A stretch of DNA of 64,000 nt from CATOSP01 sp965204715 (lineage in GTDB: Bacteria > Chloroflexota > Dehalococcoidia > Lucifugimonadales > UBA3495): contig OZ242009.1 of the NCBI GenBank assembly GCA_965204715.1, forward strand, positions 186,001 to 250,000, read 5' to 3'. Below, piece by piece: positions 45,101 through 53,353 of the stretch. Positions within the stretch are counted from its first letter, which is position 1. Every line of letters begins with the position of its first letter. The translations under genes and the position numbers were made by a program. The notes under the pieces are model-generated. The model ran no database searches. It was given only the letters and a program-made list of their open reading frames with translations, and was not told where the DNA came from.

Positions 45101-45409
45101 ATGTCAGCGGAAGTCAGTGTTGAAGAGATCTACGACACTCTGAAGAGCGTTTATGACCCTGAAATCCCCGTGAATGTGGTCGACCTGGGGTTGATCTACG
45201 ACGTGCAGGTCCATGACAACAGCGACGTGTACGTCCAGATGACCCTGACCTTCCCCGGCTGCGGCATGGGACCATACATCGCCCAGCAGGCAGAATGGGC
45301 GATCAACGACATCGAGGGTGTCGGTGAAGTGGAGATCGAACTGGTCTTCGACCCGCCCTGGTCTCCCGACCTGATCAGCGAGGAAGCCAAGGCACAACTG
45401 GGCCTATAG
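45101..45409 (+). CDS. SufT/PaaD-like metal-sulfur cluster assembly factor (DUF59)
   Basis: 102 residues from ATG 45101 (MSAEVSVEEIYDTLKSV). The MIP18/DUF59 core is clear: YDPEIPVNVVDLGLIYDVQV, MTLTFPGCGMGPYIAQQAEW (conserved Cys) and VELVFDPPWSPDLIS-type ending. It helps mature Fe-S proteins. It is followed by an Mrp ATPase, the usual partner, with repeat R3 between them. Confidence 0.92.
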   Translation: MSAEVSVEEIYDTLKSVYDPEIPVNVVDLGLIYDVQVHDNSDVYVQMTLTFPGCGMGPYIAQQAEWAINDIEGVGEVEIELVFDPPWSPDLISEEAKAQLGL

Positions 45410-45424
45410 CCCCAACGTCCGGCT

Positions 45425-45485
45425 GAGAACGCCGCCCCATTACCGCCATGCCGGCCGGGGGGCCGCTGACAGGACACGTCCCCCG
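45425..45485 (+). repeat. Dispersed structured repeat, copy R3
   Basis: GAGAACGCCGCCCCATTACC, then GGGGGGCCGCTGACAGGACA and CGTCCCCCG. It lies between the SufT-like and Mrp genes in the same sense, ending 32 bases before the Mrp ATG. Confidence 0.75.
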
Positions 45486-45517
45486 ATGTCGCTGAGGCGG
45501 TCCGGCGGGAGGATTTT

Positions 45518-46327
45518 ATGTCAACTCCACAAGAGAATGCCCGTCTGGAACAGATCAAGCGCAGTTGGCAGCAGAAGCGCGAGATCAACGACCGCCTCTC
45601 AAAGATCAAGACCAAGGTGGGCGTCTACAGCGGCAAGGGCGGCGTCGGCAAGACCACCGTCGCCGTGAACCTGGCCGTCACGCTGGCCCAGGAAGGCAGC
45701 AGGGTCGGGCTGCTGGACGTTGACATCGACTGCCCCAACGTCACCAAGGTCCTGGGCATCGAGGAGAAGCCCGACTACATCGACGGGCAGATTCACCCCT
45801 CGAAAAAGTGGGGCGTTAGCGTCGTCTCGATGGCCTTCTTCCAGGAAAACGAGGAGGAAGCGATCATCTGGCGCGGCCCGATGATCCACAACGCCATCAA
45901 CCAGTTCCTGCAGGTCACCGATTGGGGAGACCTGGACTACCTGGTGGTGGACCTGCCCCCCGGGACCTCCGACTCTCCCCTCACCGTGATGCAGACCCTG
46001 CCTATGGACGGCTTCGTAGTGGTCAGCACCCCCCAGGAACTGGCCAACATGGACGCCAAGCGCTGTATCAACATGATCCGCAAGCTGAATCTCGGCGTTC
46101 TGGGCGTGGTCGAAAACTACACCGGAGAAATTTTCGGCGAGGGTGCGGGCCAGGACCTGGCCGCCGAGGTTGACGCGCCTTTCCTGGGGACCCTGGCCCT
46201 CCGCTCCTCCTACCGGGACACCTCCAAGCCCACAGCACTCGCAGACCCGTCCGTCAGCGAGGAATTTTCCAAAGTCGCCAGAAACATGCGGGAAAGCCTG
46301 CGGGAGATGGGCCGGGAGGCGGACTAG
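45518..46327 (+). CDS. Mrp/NBP35-family Fe-S carrier ATPase
   Basis: 269 residues. The deviant Walker A is VYSGKGGVGKTTVAVNLA, with LLDVDIDCPNVTKVLG and YLVVDLPPGTSDSPLTVMQT after it. This is the Mrp/ApbC pattern of a P-loop NTPase that carries Fe-S clusters to apo-proteins. The short N-terminal helix (about 1-30) replaces the usual DUF59 domain; that function is supplied by the separate SufT-like gene upstream. A terminator hairpin follows the stop. Confidence 0.93.
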   Translation: MSTPQENARLEQIKRSWQQKREINDRLSKIKTKVGVYSGKGGVGKTTVAVNLAVTLAQEGSRVGLLDVDIDCPNVTKVLGIEEKPDYIDGQIHPSKKWGVSVVSMAFFQENEEEAIIWRGPMIHNAINQFLQVTDWGDLDYLVVDLPPGTSDSPLTVMQTLPMDGFVVVSTPQELANMDAKRCINMIRKLNLGVLGVVENYTGEIFGEGAGQDLAAEVDAPFLGTLALRSSYRDTSKPTALADPSVSEEFSKVARNMRESLREMGREAD

Positions 46328-46338
46328 GCAGCAACGAC

Positions 46339-46366
46339 AAGGCCCATGCTGCATTGCATGGGCCTT
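46339..46366. terminator. Terminator between Mrp and accDA
   Basis: A perfect 11-bp stem AAGGCCCATGC/GCATGGGCCTT with a 6-base loop between convergent genes. The arms end in AA/TT, giving modest T content either way. Confidence 0.75.
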
Positions 46367-46402
46367 GCGGGAACCTCCATTGTTCAGAAAACGGTTGCCG
46401 AG

Positions 46403-48277
46403 TCAGTCGTCCAGTTCCGCGCCCTGTACCGCCAGCATATCCTCTTCCTGGTTGAACTTTTCCTGGTTGGACTTCCTGCCGCTCCGTTCGTTTTGCCCAT
46501 TCCCACGCGGCCCAGAGGATATTGCTATAAGCAGTTCCACCTCCCGGTTCATAGCTTCCTGAGAGTAGTTGCTGGTCTCACCCATGCGCCGGAACTTCTG
46601 GTAACGCTGCTTGAGCAGCTTGCCTCCCGAGAATTTGGAAAGCTCGGCGATATGCTTGAGCAACGACGCCTGAATCGCGTTGGCTGCTTCCTGAAGGCTG
46701 TTGTGGGAACCTCCGGGCGGTTCAGGGATGATCTGGTCCACGATCCCCAACTCAATGCAGTCCTGAGCCGTCAGCATCAAAGCCTCTGCGGCCTCCCGGT
46801 CAAGCATGTGGTCCGGGTATGGGCCGCCCAGGTTGTGGTTCAACGAGATGGGCGAATAGACCGCGTATTGCTGCATCAGCACCCGGTCGGACAAGCCGAG
46901 GGCCAGCGCCCCCTCGCTGCCGGCTTCCCCGATTATCACGCTCACGATGGGTATCGGGGCCTCGGACATCAGGGATAGAGTGCTCGCAATGGCGTTCCCG
47001 ATGCCCTGTTCCTCCGCTTCCAGACCGGGGTCCGCTCCCTGGGTGTCTATCAGGGTAATCAACGGCAGCTTGAAGCGGCTGGCGAGATTGATGATCCTCT
47101 GGGCCTTGCGCAGGCCCTCCGGGAGCACGTGGTAACGTCCTCCCTCACCGCGCGGAGCGCGCTGCTGGCCTATGACGGCTACGGGTTCCCCGCACAGGTA
47201 ACCCAGCCCGCCAATCACCGAGCGGTCGTCGCTGTTGAGCCGGTCACCGTGAAGCTCGATGAAAGGATCGAGCAGGGTCCGCATGTAGTTCAGGGCCAGC
47301 GGCCGGGACTCATCACGCGCAATGGCCACCGACTCCCAAGCGTCCGGCTCCGCCCCACGGTCATCCAAATGGGCGTCGAGACCGGAGCGCAACCGGTCCC
47401 GGTCCTTTGGATTGGCTTTCCCCTGCTTCTGGTGAGCCAGGACCTGCAGCAGCGTCGCCACTCTAGGCGTCAGCGCCTCCCGGTCTACCACGATGTCCAG
47501 CAGCCCGTGGTTCAGGTGAGCCTCCGCAGTGTGAGCATCGAGGGGCAATGGACGGTCCGATGCTTCCCGCATCGTCCGCAGGGGCGAAAGTCCGATCAGG
47601 GAGCCGGGTTCGGCCAGGATTACGTCCGCCAGGTTGGCGAAGCTGGCGTAAGCCTGTCCGGTGGAAGGGTTGGCCAACACGACGATGAAGGGCAACCCCT
47701 TCTCCCGGAGACGGTTCGCCGCCGTGACCGTCTTGGCCATCTGCATCAGGGACAGCACGCCTTCCTGCACCCGCGTTCCCCCGCCGGTGACCAGCGCGAC
47801 CAATGGCATTTCCCGGCGAGCCGCAGTCTCCAGGGCCGTGGCCACCTTCTCGCCCACCACTGCCCCCATGCTGCCACCCATGAACCCGAAGTCCAACACC
47901 ACCAGCATGGTCTCCGTGCCGCCAATCCGGCAGCTTCCCGTGACCGCCGCCTCGGTAAGCCCGGTGCGGTTCTGGTCCTGGGACAGCAGCTTGTGGTACG
48001 CCCCTTTTCGTGAAAAGGACAGCGGGGCGACCGAGTTCAGGTACTTTTGCGTCTCCTTGAACGTCTTTCTGTCCGCCAGCAACTCCACCCGCTCCCGGGC
48101 CGACAGGGTGTAGTGGAACCGGCAGTAGGGACACACCCGGTACGCCAGGTAAGCCTTCGAGTCGCCGATGGGCTCCTCGCAAAGCAGGCACTGATCATGG
48201 AACAGCGAAAGGTACGCGCGATTCCGGCCGCCGTCGCGTCCGAACAGGTGAACGAGGAATTTCGACAGGTTTCTCAA
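46403..48277 (-). CDS. accDA: Acetyl-CoA carboxylase carboxyltransferase, fused beta and alpha subunits
   Basis: 624 residues. Residues 1-300 are AccD: zinc finger CLLCEEP ... VCPYCRFHY, then MGGSMGAVVGEKVATALE and VTGGGTRVQEGVLSLMQMAK. Residues about 330-600 are AccA: LDPFIELHGDRLNSDDRSVIGGLG, IGQQRAPRGEGG, LPLITLIDTQGADPGLEAEE, IIGEAGSEGALALGLSDRVLM. Both halves look complete, so one chain should supply the whole carboxyltransferase that moves carboxyl from biotin to acetyl-CoA. accB and accC are not in the window. Most bacteria keep the two as separate genes. Confidence 0.93.
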   Translation of the reverse strand: MRNLSKFLVHLFGRDGGRNRAYLSLFHDQCLLCEEPIGDSKAYLAYRVCPYCRFHYTLSARERVELLADRKTFKETQKYLNSVAPLSFSRKGAYHKLLSQDQNRTGLTEAAVTGSCRIGGTETMLVVLDFGFMGGSMGAVVGEKVATALETAARREMPLVALVTGGGTRVQEGVLSLMQMAKTVTAANRLREKGLPFIVVLANPSTGQAYASFANLADVILAEPGSLIGLSPLRTMREASDRPLPLDAHTAEAHLNHGLLDIVVDREALTPRVATLLQVLAHQKQGKANPKDRDRLRSGLDAHLDDRGAEPDAWESVAIARDESRPLALNYMRTLLDPFIELHGDRLNSDDRSVIGGLGYLCGEPVAVIGQQRAPRGEGGRYHVLPEGLRKAQRIINLASRFKLPLITLIDTQGADPGLEAEEQGIGNAIASTLSLMSEAPIPIVSVIIGEAGSEGALALGLSDRVLMQQYAVYSPISLNHNLGGPYPDHMLDREAAEALMLTAQDCIELGIVDQIIPEPPGGSHNSLQEAANAIQASLLKHIAELSKFSGGKLLKQRYQKFRRMGETSNYSQEAMNREVELLIAISSGPRGNGQNERSGRKSNQEKFNQEEDMLAVQGAELDD

Positions 48278-48520
48278 TGGCGCATCTCCACGCCCGGCCA
48301 GGATTGGGGTGAATGGTTAACGCCGCCCCAGGGCACTCCGCTTGATCACAATGATACTACCAGCAACGCCGAAGATAAACGTGCCGGAGCATGATTCGCG
48401 GATGCAAAACGGAAACCGGATAAGCCCGCGTTGCCCTACAAGTGACTGCTGTGTACACTCCCGTCTGCGAAACTCCCCACACGGACACTCATTCTTGAGA
48501 CCAACCCACAGGAGCGGACG

Positions 48521-48895
48521 ATGGCTGGGCTGTTCGCAATAGGCATCGTACTGGCGTTGATGGGCCTGGGCATCATGTCCGGGCTGATGAACATGCTGAT
48601 CAACGTGACGGGGATCGCGTTTATAGCAGGAGGCATAATCGCGGCGGTGGCCGGGGGCGCCTTCATGTTGTTCGGAAGCGCACTGAGCAAGGTACTCGGG
48701 GCAGGCCTGATGATGGTGGGCATCGCAGTAGCCATTATGGGCCTGATTATGAAATTCGCCCTCGACCTGTGGATCATCCACTGGCTGATAGACTTTGGCG
48801 GCTTGGCCATGCTGATTATGGGGATAATTGTAGCTGCACTGGGGCTGATCGGGATACTCAGGGGCACGGTCAGCAAGGGATTTTCCGGGCAATAG
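48521..48895 (+). CDS. Small four-helix membrane protein of unknown function
   Basis: 124 residues, ATG with AGGAGCGG upstream. Almost entirely hydrophobic, with four segments: LFAIGIVLALMGLGIMSGLM, VTGIAFIAGGIIAAVAGGAF, VLGAGLMMVGIAVAIMGLIM and LAMLIMGIIVAALGLIGIL. Gly/Ala-rich helices and no charged motif suggest a packing or channel-like membrane protein. No family recognised. It stands alone between accDA and the amidase cluster. Confidence 0.75.
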   Translation: MAGLFAIGIVLALMGLGIMSGLMNMLINVTGIAFIAGGIIAAVAGGAFMLFGSALSKVLGAGLMMVGIAVAIMGLIMKFALDLWIIHWLIDFGGLAMLIMGIIVAALGLIGILRGTVSKGFSGQ

Positions 48896-49023
48896 CAGTC
48901 TCAGACCACGCCCTTTCGATGTGTCCCCTCCTCCACATCCCCCCGTAAGCCCTCTATTGCCTCGGCCATGCCTGCAATGTACACTCACGCTAAACTTGGC
49001 CCGCGGGCCGCAGGGAGTACGTG

Positions 49024-49224
49024 ATGGCCATTTCGGATGAGACGCTTCAGAGAATGATTGCCGAGTTCGGCGGGTTCGACCTGTCGGAAGAGGAGCTGGC
49101 CCTGGTGCGGCCGGAACTGGAAAGCTACCTCGAAGAAGTGGAGAACCTCCGCAACCTGGACCTGTCGGCGGTCATGTCCTCGCGGCTGCTCCGGGCCGCG
49201 GAAGGGGGCGACGCCGATGCCTAG
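49024..49224 (+). CDS. AtzG/GatC-like small subunit
   Basis: 66 residues from ATG 49024 (GTG at 49021 is an alternative start; GGGAG precedes both). The sequence MAISDETLQRMIAEFGGFDL, then YLEEVENLRNLDLSAV, has the size and helical layout of GatC and of AtzG (DUF4089-like). Its stop overlaps the start of the amidase by 8 bases. AtzG forms a complex with the amidase AtzE and stabilises it. Because no gatB is nearby, the AtzG interpretation fits better than tRNA amidotransferase. Confidence 0.78.
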   Translation: MAISDETLQRMIAEFGGFDLSEEELALVRPELESYLEEVENLRNLDLSAVMSSRLLRAAEGGDADA

Positions 49225-50641
49225 CTCCGAACTGCTCAAGCTGACCATATCCGAAATCGCCCCCATGATACAGGCGCGGGAAGTGTCTCCCGTAGAGTTG
49301 ACCGAGGCCGCGCTGGCCGAGGCCGAACTACGGCAGCCCGTTCTCAACTCCTTCATAACCATCCTGCGCGACGAGGCCCTGGCCCAGGCCGAGGAACAGG
49401 AACAGGCCCTGGCCCGAGGCGAATATCTCGGCCCTCTCCAGGGAATCCCCATCGGCATCAAGGACAACATCGCCACCGGCGGCATCCGCACCACCGTCGG
49501 CAGCAAGGTACTGCGTGACCATGTTCCCGACGAGGACGCCGAGGTGGTCCGCCGCTGCCGCGAGGCCGGGGCAATCATAATCGGCAAGGAGAACCTGGAA
49601 GAGTTCGCCGCCGGGGCAACCTCCAACAACCCTCACTACGGGGCAGTCCACAACCCCTGGGGGCTGGACCACATCCCCGGAGGCTCCAGCGGGGGCGGCG
49701 GGGCCAACGTCGCCGCCGGGGTCACATTCGCCTCCCTGGGCACGGACCTGGGCGGCTCGGTGAGGCTGCCCGCCGCCTTTTGCGGAGTGGTGGGGCTGAA
49801 GCAGACCTTTGGCCGCGTGAGCCAGCGGGGGCTGCTGGTCACCAGCTACAACGGCGACCACATCGGCCCCATGACCCGGTCCGTGCGCGACAGCGCCATC
49901 GTGCTCCAGGCAATCGCCGGTTACGACCCACTCGACCCCAGCACCGTCCCTGTGCCCGCGGACGACTACTCCCTGGTGTTGGAACGGGGCGCAAGCGGCC
50001 TGACGATGGGCATACCCTCCAACCACTACTTCGACCTGCTGGACCCGGAGGTTGAGGCCGCTGTCCGCAGGGCTATCGCCGCCCTCGAAGAACTTGGAAT
50101 CGCCAGCCGCGAGGTCAGCATTCCCAGCATGGAATACGTGGGGGCACTGCGGTTCTCCAGCATGGCCGACAGCGTGGTGACCCATGAGCCGCTGATCGCC
50201 TCCAGCCGGGAGGACTACAGCCCCGACACCCTGTACCGCACGTTGGCCGGACAGTTCGTGCTGGGCCGCGACTACTCCAAGGCCATGAAGGTCCAGCGCA
50301 TCATCAAGGAAGACACCGCCCGGGCCCTCCAGGAAGTGGACTTTCTGGTCACGCCCACGACGCCACTGCCCGCGCCGCGCATCGATGCCGCGACTGTCAT
50401 CGCCGGCGGCGAGGAACACCGGGTGCGCGGCCCCGGCTCCGGGCTGGTTGCCCGCAACACCAGCCCCATGAACGCCACCGGGTTCCCGGCCATCTCCGTC
50501 CCCTGCGGCCTGAGCGAGGCGGGGCTGCCCATCGGACTCCAGTTCATCGCCCGCCCATGGGAGGAAGGGACCCTGTTCCGCATCGCCCAAACATACGAGG
50601 ACGTGTCTCCCATCCGCGGCCGCTGGCCGGAGTTGGAGTGA
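49217..50641 (+). CDS. Amidase-signature hydrolase (AtzE/GatA-like)
   Basis: 474 residues from ATG 49217 (MPSSELLKLTISEI). Catalytic Lys in GIPIGIKDNIAT, the Ser/Gly signature in PGGSSGGGGANVAAG, and cis-Ser/nucleophile region SLGTDLGGSVRLPAAFCG are intact. C-terminal VTPTTPLPAPR and NATGFPAISVPCGLSEAGL are family features. It cleaves an amide or carboxy-urea type substrate. The overlapping GatC/AtzG-like gene and the PuuE-like genes downstream point to a ureide, biuret or cyclic amide substrate, not tRNA. Confidence 0.9.
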   Translation: MPSSELLKLTISEIAPMIQAREVSPVELTEAALAEAELRQPVLNSFITILRDEALAQAEEQEQALARGEYLGPLQGIPIGIKDNIATGGIRTTVGSKVLRDHVPDEDAEVVRRCREAGAIIIGKENLEEFAAGATSNNPHYGAVHNPWGLDHIPGGSSGGGGANVAAGVTFASLGTDLGGSVRLPAAFCGVVGLKQTFGRVSQRGLLVTSYNGDHIGPMTRSVRDSAIVLQAIAGYDPLDPSTVPVPADDYSLVLERGASGLTMGIPSNHYFDLLDPEVEAAVRRAIAALEELGIASREVSIPSMEYVGALRFSSMADSVVTHEPLIASSREDYSPDTLYRTLAGQFVLGRDYSKAMKVQRIIKEDTARALQEVDFLVTPTTPLPAPRIDAATVIAGGEEHRVRGPGSGLVARNTSPMNATGFPAISVPCGLSEAGLPIGLQFIARPWEEGTLFRIAQTYEDVSPIRGRWPELE

Positions 50642-50685
50642 AGCCGCTTCCGACAGCCGTCAAATCCCCCAGGAGGTAACGAGCC

Positions 50686-51597
50686 GTGCCCCTGCCGCCC
50701 GACCGCGTGGACTACAGCCCCATCATCGACCGCCCCGTCATCAAGTGGCCCAACGATGCCCGCGTTGCCGTCTGGATCGCACCCAACATCGAGCACTACG
50801 AGTACCTCCCGGACTTTGAGGGGGTACGCAACCCCTGGCCGCGTACTCCTTACCCAGACGTGCAACAGTACGCCTACCGCGACTACGGCAACCGGGTCGG
50901 CTTCTGGCGCATGTTGGAGCCGCTGGACAAGTACAACATCCGCTGCTGCGTCTCCCTGAACATGGCCGTCCTGGAGCACTTCCCGGAGATCGCCGAGGCA
51001 ATGGTCGAGCGCGACTGGGACTTTATGAGCCACGGCATCTACAACACCCGCTACCTCTACGGGTACACAGAAGACCGGGAAAGGGAGTTTTACCGGGACA
51101 CCATCGACACCCTGAAACGTCACACCGGCAAGCAATTGAAGGGGATGCTGGGCCCGGCCATCTCGGGCAGCGTCAACACTCCCGACCTGATGGCAGAGGC
51201 GGGGCTGGTCTATCACACCGACTGGATGCACGACGACCAGCCCGTGCCCATCAAGGTCAAGAGCGGCAGGCTCATTTCCGTCCCCTACTCCATCGAGCTG
51301 AACGACTCCTCGGTGCTGCGGGACAACCACTACGAGGGCGACTACTTCGCCCGCATCTGCATGGACCAGTTCGACCAGCTCTACAGGGAAGGCGCGGAGA
51401 GCGGGCGCGTTATGTGCATCGCCCTGCACCCCTTCCTCATGGGGCAGCCCCACCGCATCAAGTACCTGGACGAGGCGCTGGCCCACATCATGTCCCACGA
51501 CGGGGTGTGGCAGACCACCGCCGACGACATAGCCGACTACTACCTGGAACACTATTACGACCAGGCGGTGGCCCACGCCCGGGAAATCAACAAGTAA
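50686..51597 (+). CDS. Polysaccharide deacetylase-fold hydrolase (PuuE allantoinase-like), copy 1
   Basis: 303 residues from a GTG with AGGAGG upstream. VDYSPIIDRPVIKWPNDARV and YRDYGNRVGFWRMLEPLDKY match the PuuE-like branch of the NodB fold, as do FMSHGIYNTRYLYG (His) and CIALHPFLMGQPHRIKYLD. PuuE hydrolyses allantoin; related enzymes act on other cyclic ureides. Copy 2 follows 36 bp downstream and is clearly paralogous, so they may form a heteromer or act on different substrates. Confidence 0.88.
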   Translation: MPLPPDRVDYSPIIDRPVIKWPNDARVAVWIAPNIEHYEYLPDFEGVRNPWPRTPYPDVQQYAYRDYGNRVGFWRMLEPLDKYNIRCCVSLNMAVLEHFPEIAEAMVERDWDFMSHGIYNTRYLYGYTEDREREFYRDTIDTLKRHTGKQLKGMLGPAISGSVNTPDLMAEAGLVYHTDWMHDDQPVPIKVKSGRLISVPYSIELNDSSVLRDNHYEGDYFARICMDQFDQLYREGAESGRVMCIALHPFLMGQPHRIKYLDEALAHIMSHDGVWQTTADDIADYYLEHYYDQAVAHAREINK

Positions 51598-51633
51598 CAA
51601 GGCAACCCTGGCCTGTTACAAGAGGTAGAGAAC

Positions 51634-52551
51634 ATGCCCGCACAGCGCCGCCCCGGAATGGACCACGAGCACCACGAATGGTCTCCCATCATCGAACGGG
51701 GCCGCCTGGCATGGCCGGACGACGCCCGCATCGCCATTTGCGTCATCATCAATTTGGAGCACATGGAATGGCAGGCGCCCCCAGGCAGCTTCGAGGCTGG
51801 CAACCTGGCCGGAGGGTCGGCAGCGCGCCCCTTCCCGGACTACGCCCGGTTGTCCCACCGCGAGTACGGTCACCGGGTCGGCATCTTCCGTGTCCTCGAC
51901 GTGCTGGAGAGACACGGCATTCCCCCGACCGTAGCAATGGACGCGCTCACCGCCGCCAACTATCCCTACCTCGTCCGGCACCTCTCCGGGCGGGGTTGCG
52001 AGTTCATCGGCCACGGCATATCGGTAAGCCGCATGATCACCAGCAACATGACATCCGAGGAGGAACAGGGGTACATCCGGGAGTCGCTGGACACTTTGAA
52101 TGGCGCAACCGGGACCGAGGCACAGGGCTGGCTGGGGCCGGAGTACGGCGAGTCATCCCGCACGCCCCAACTGCTGGCCGGGGCCGGAATCCGATACGTC
52201 TGCGACTGGGTCAACGACGAACAGCCCTTCCCGATGACCACCGGGGAAGGCGAGCTATACGCCCTCCCCATCATGTGGGAACTGGACGACGTGAGCGCCC
52301 TGGCCGACCGCAAGGTAACCATCGACCGTTACCAGGACATGCTGACGGAAGCATTCGACGCCCTCTACCACGACGGAGCGACAAATGGCCGTGTCCTTAC
52401 CCTGCACCTTCACCCCTGGCTCATCGGCCAGCCATTCAGAATCGGATACCTGGACGCGGCGTTGGAATACATGACCCGGCGCAGCGGAGTGTGGGCCGCC
52501 AAAGGCTCCGATATCATAGACTGGTATCGTCGGAACCGACCCTCGGCCTGA
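51634..52551 (+). CDS. Polysaccharide deacetylase-fold hydrolase (PuuE-like), copy 2
   Basis: 305 residues. HEWSPIIERGRLAWPDDARI, LSHREYGHRVGIFRVLDVLE, EFIGHGISVSRMI and LHLHPWLIGQPFRIGYLDAA line up with copy 1 along the whole length, with moderate divergence. RBS-like AGAGGTAGA precedes the ATG at 51634. It ends the amidase-led run; the frameshifted hicA lies just beyond on the other strand. Confidence 0.88.
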   Translation: MPAQRRPGMDHEHHEWSPIIERGRLAWPDDARIAICVIINLEHMEWQAPPGSFEAGNLAGGSAARPFPDYARLSHREYGHRVGIFRVLDVLERHGIPPTVAMDALTAANYPYLVRHLSGRGCEFIGHGISVSRMITSNMTSEEEQGYIRESLDTLNGATGTEAQGWLGPEYGESSRTPQLLAGAGIRYVCDWVNDEQPFPMTTGEGELYALPIMWELDDVSALADRKVTIDRYQDMLTEAFDALYHDGATNGRVLTLHLHPWLIGQPFRIGYLDAALEYMTRRSGVWAAKGSDIIDWYRRNRPSA

Positions 52552-52618
52552 ACTTGCTCAGACCATACCCGGCCCGGCGGCAAAACCTGTCCCATAATCG
52601 TCTCTCAGGATGGCGCTG

Positions 52619-52863
52619 CTAACGGATCGGCGACAGGCGTCTTGCGTATTCTTCAGTCCATTGAGTTCCTGCCAAAATGCGGGCTAATATCCCACGCAGA
52701 AAAGTCCGGCTGCCCCGGTGGTAGTGAGTAAAGACCTGTCGGCCATCCGGGTGCCCGTACACTCGCCTCGACCGGCGCGCATAGATACAACAAATCCGTC
52801 ACGTTCCAAAGCCTGTACCAGGCGGTCGGTGGAGCCATTACGGAGAAGATAAACAAGGTTCAT
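52619..52863 (-). pseudogene. hicA: hicA toxin, frameshifted
   Basis: It begins MNLVYLLRNGSTDRLVQALE and then RDGFVVSMRA, the double-stranded-RNA-binding-like start of HicA. Near 52755 the frame must change to continue RRVYGHPDGRQVFTHYHRG and FLRGILARILAG, the rest of the HicA fold, ending at TAG 52619. Single-frame reading gives two unrelated short peptides. Its ATG overlaps the hicB TGA (ATGA), the normal hicBA junction. The toxin should be inactive unless the shift is a sequencing error. Confidence 0.78.
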
Positions 52864-53137
52864 ATGGCGACTTCCACTATTCCCTCACCAACATCGGCGG
52901 TAGAGCCGATATCATCGTTGGGAATAGCGTCGCCGTGCTCCAGCATAGACTGAACGAACATTTCGGCCGCCTTTCGCATTTCCTCCAGCGCCTCGTCCTT
53001 CGTATAACCCCAGTCCGCGCAGCCAGGCAGCGAACAATCCAGGCGCTCCAACGTCCGTCCTCTTCCTCTTGCAGGGATACCCGGAAAGCGTAGGTCACGT
53101 CAAACGTTCCTCCATCTTGGGGTAAATGTCTCTCCAA
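52860..53137 (-). pseudogene. hicB: hicB antitoxin, frameshifted
   Basis: The first part reads TYAFRVSLQEEEDGRWSAW and then, after a shift near 53040, DCSLPGCADWGYTKDEALEE and MRKAAEMFVQSMLEHGDAIP. Together these form the HicB partial RNase H-like domain (DGxW, LPGC, GxTxxEAL). No C-terminal DNA-binding domain is present. It precedes hicA with an ATGA overlap. Both genes of the module carry a shift, which argues for decay. Confidence 0.8.
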
Positions 53138-53264
53138 GTTTCCAGCGAACCCGCCATGCGCCGATGCTACCCACCGCTCTATCGCCTGTCAAAATCAGGG
53201 GATACCTTTACGCCGACCCTCTCCCCGGTTGCGCACTGCTGGCGTCGCCTGACCTCCGCTCTCC

Positions 53265-53293
53265 TTGACACCCGCCAAGCCCTAACTTACGCT
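53265..53293 (+). promoter_or_regulatory. Promoter of the glutamine synthetase-like gene
   Basis: TTGACA and TACGCT separated by 17 bases, followed by GGCGCAA. The 46-bp segment closely resembles the promoter at 54773: the same CTCCTTGACAC start, CT-ACTTA-GCTGGCGCAA end and spacing. Confidence 0.7.
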
Positions 53294-53353
53294 GGCGCAA
53301 TCTGCCAAGGCCAGAAAGTAAGCGGCCAAAAGCGCCGTCCCAGGAGAACTTCG

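Noticed and set aside
48319..48330. Possible seventh copy of the dispersed repeat (AACGCCGCCCCA)
   Set aside because: Only 12 bases match and the GGGGAGCGGC half is missing.
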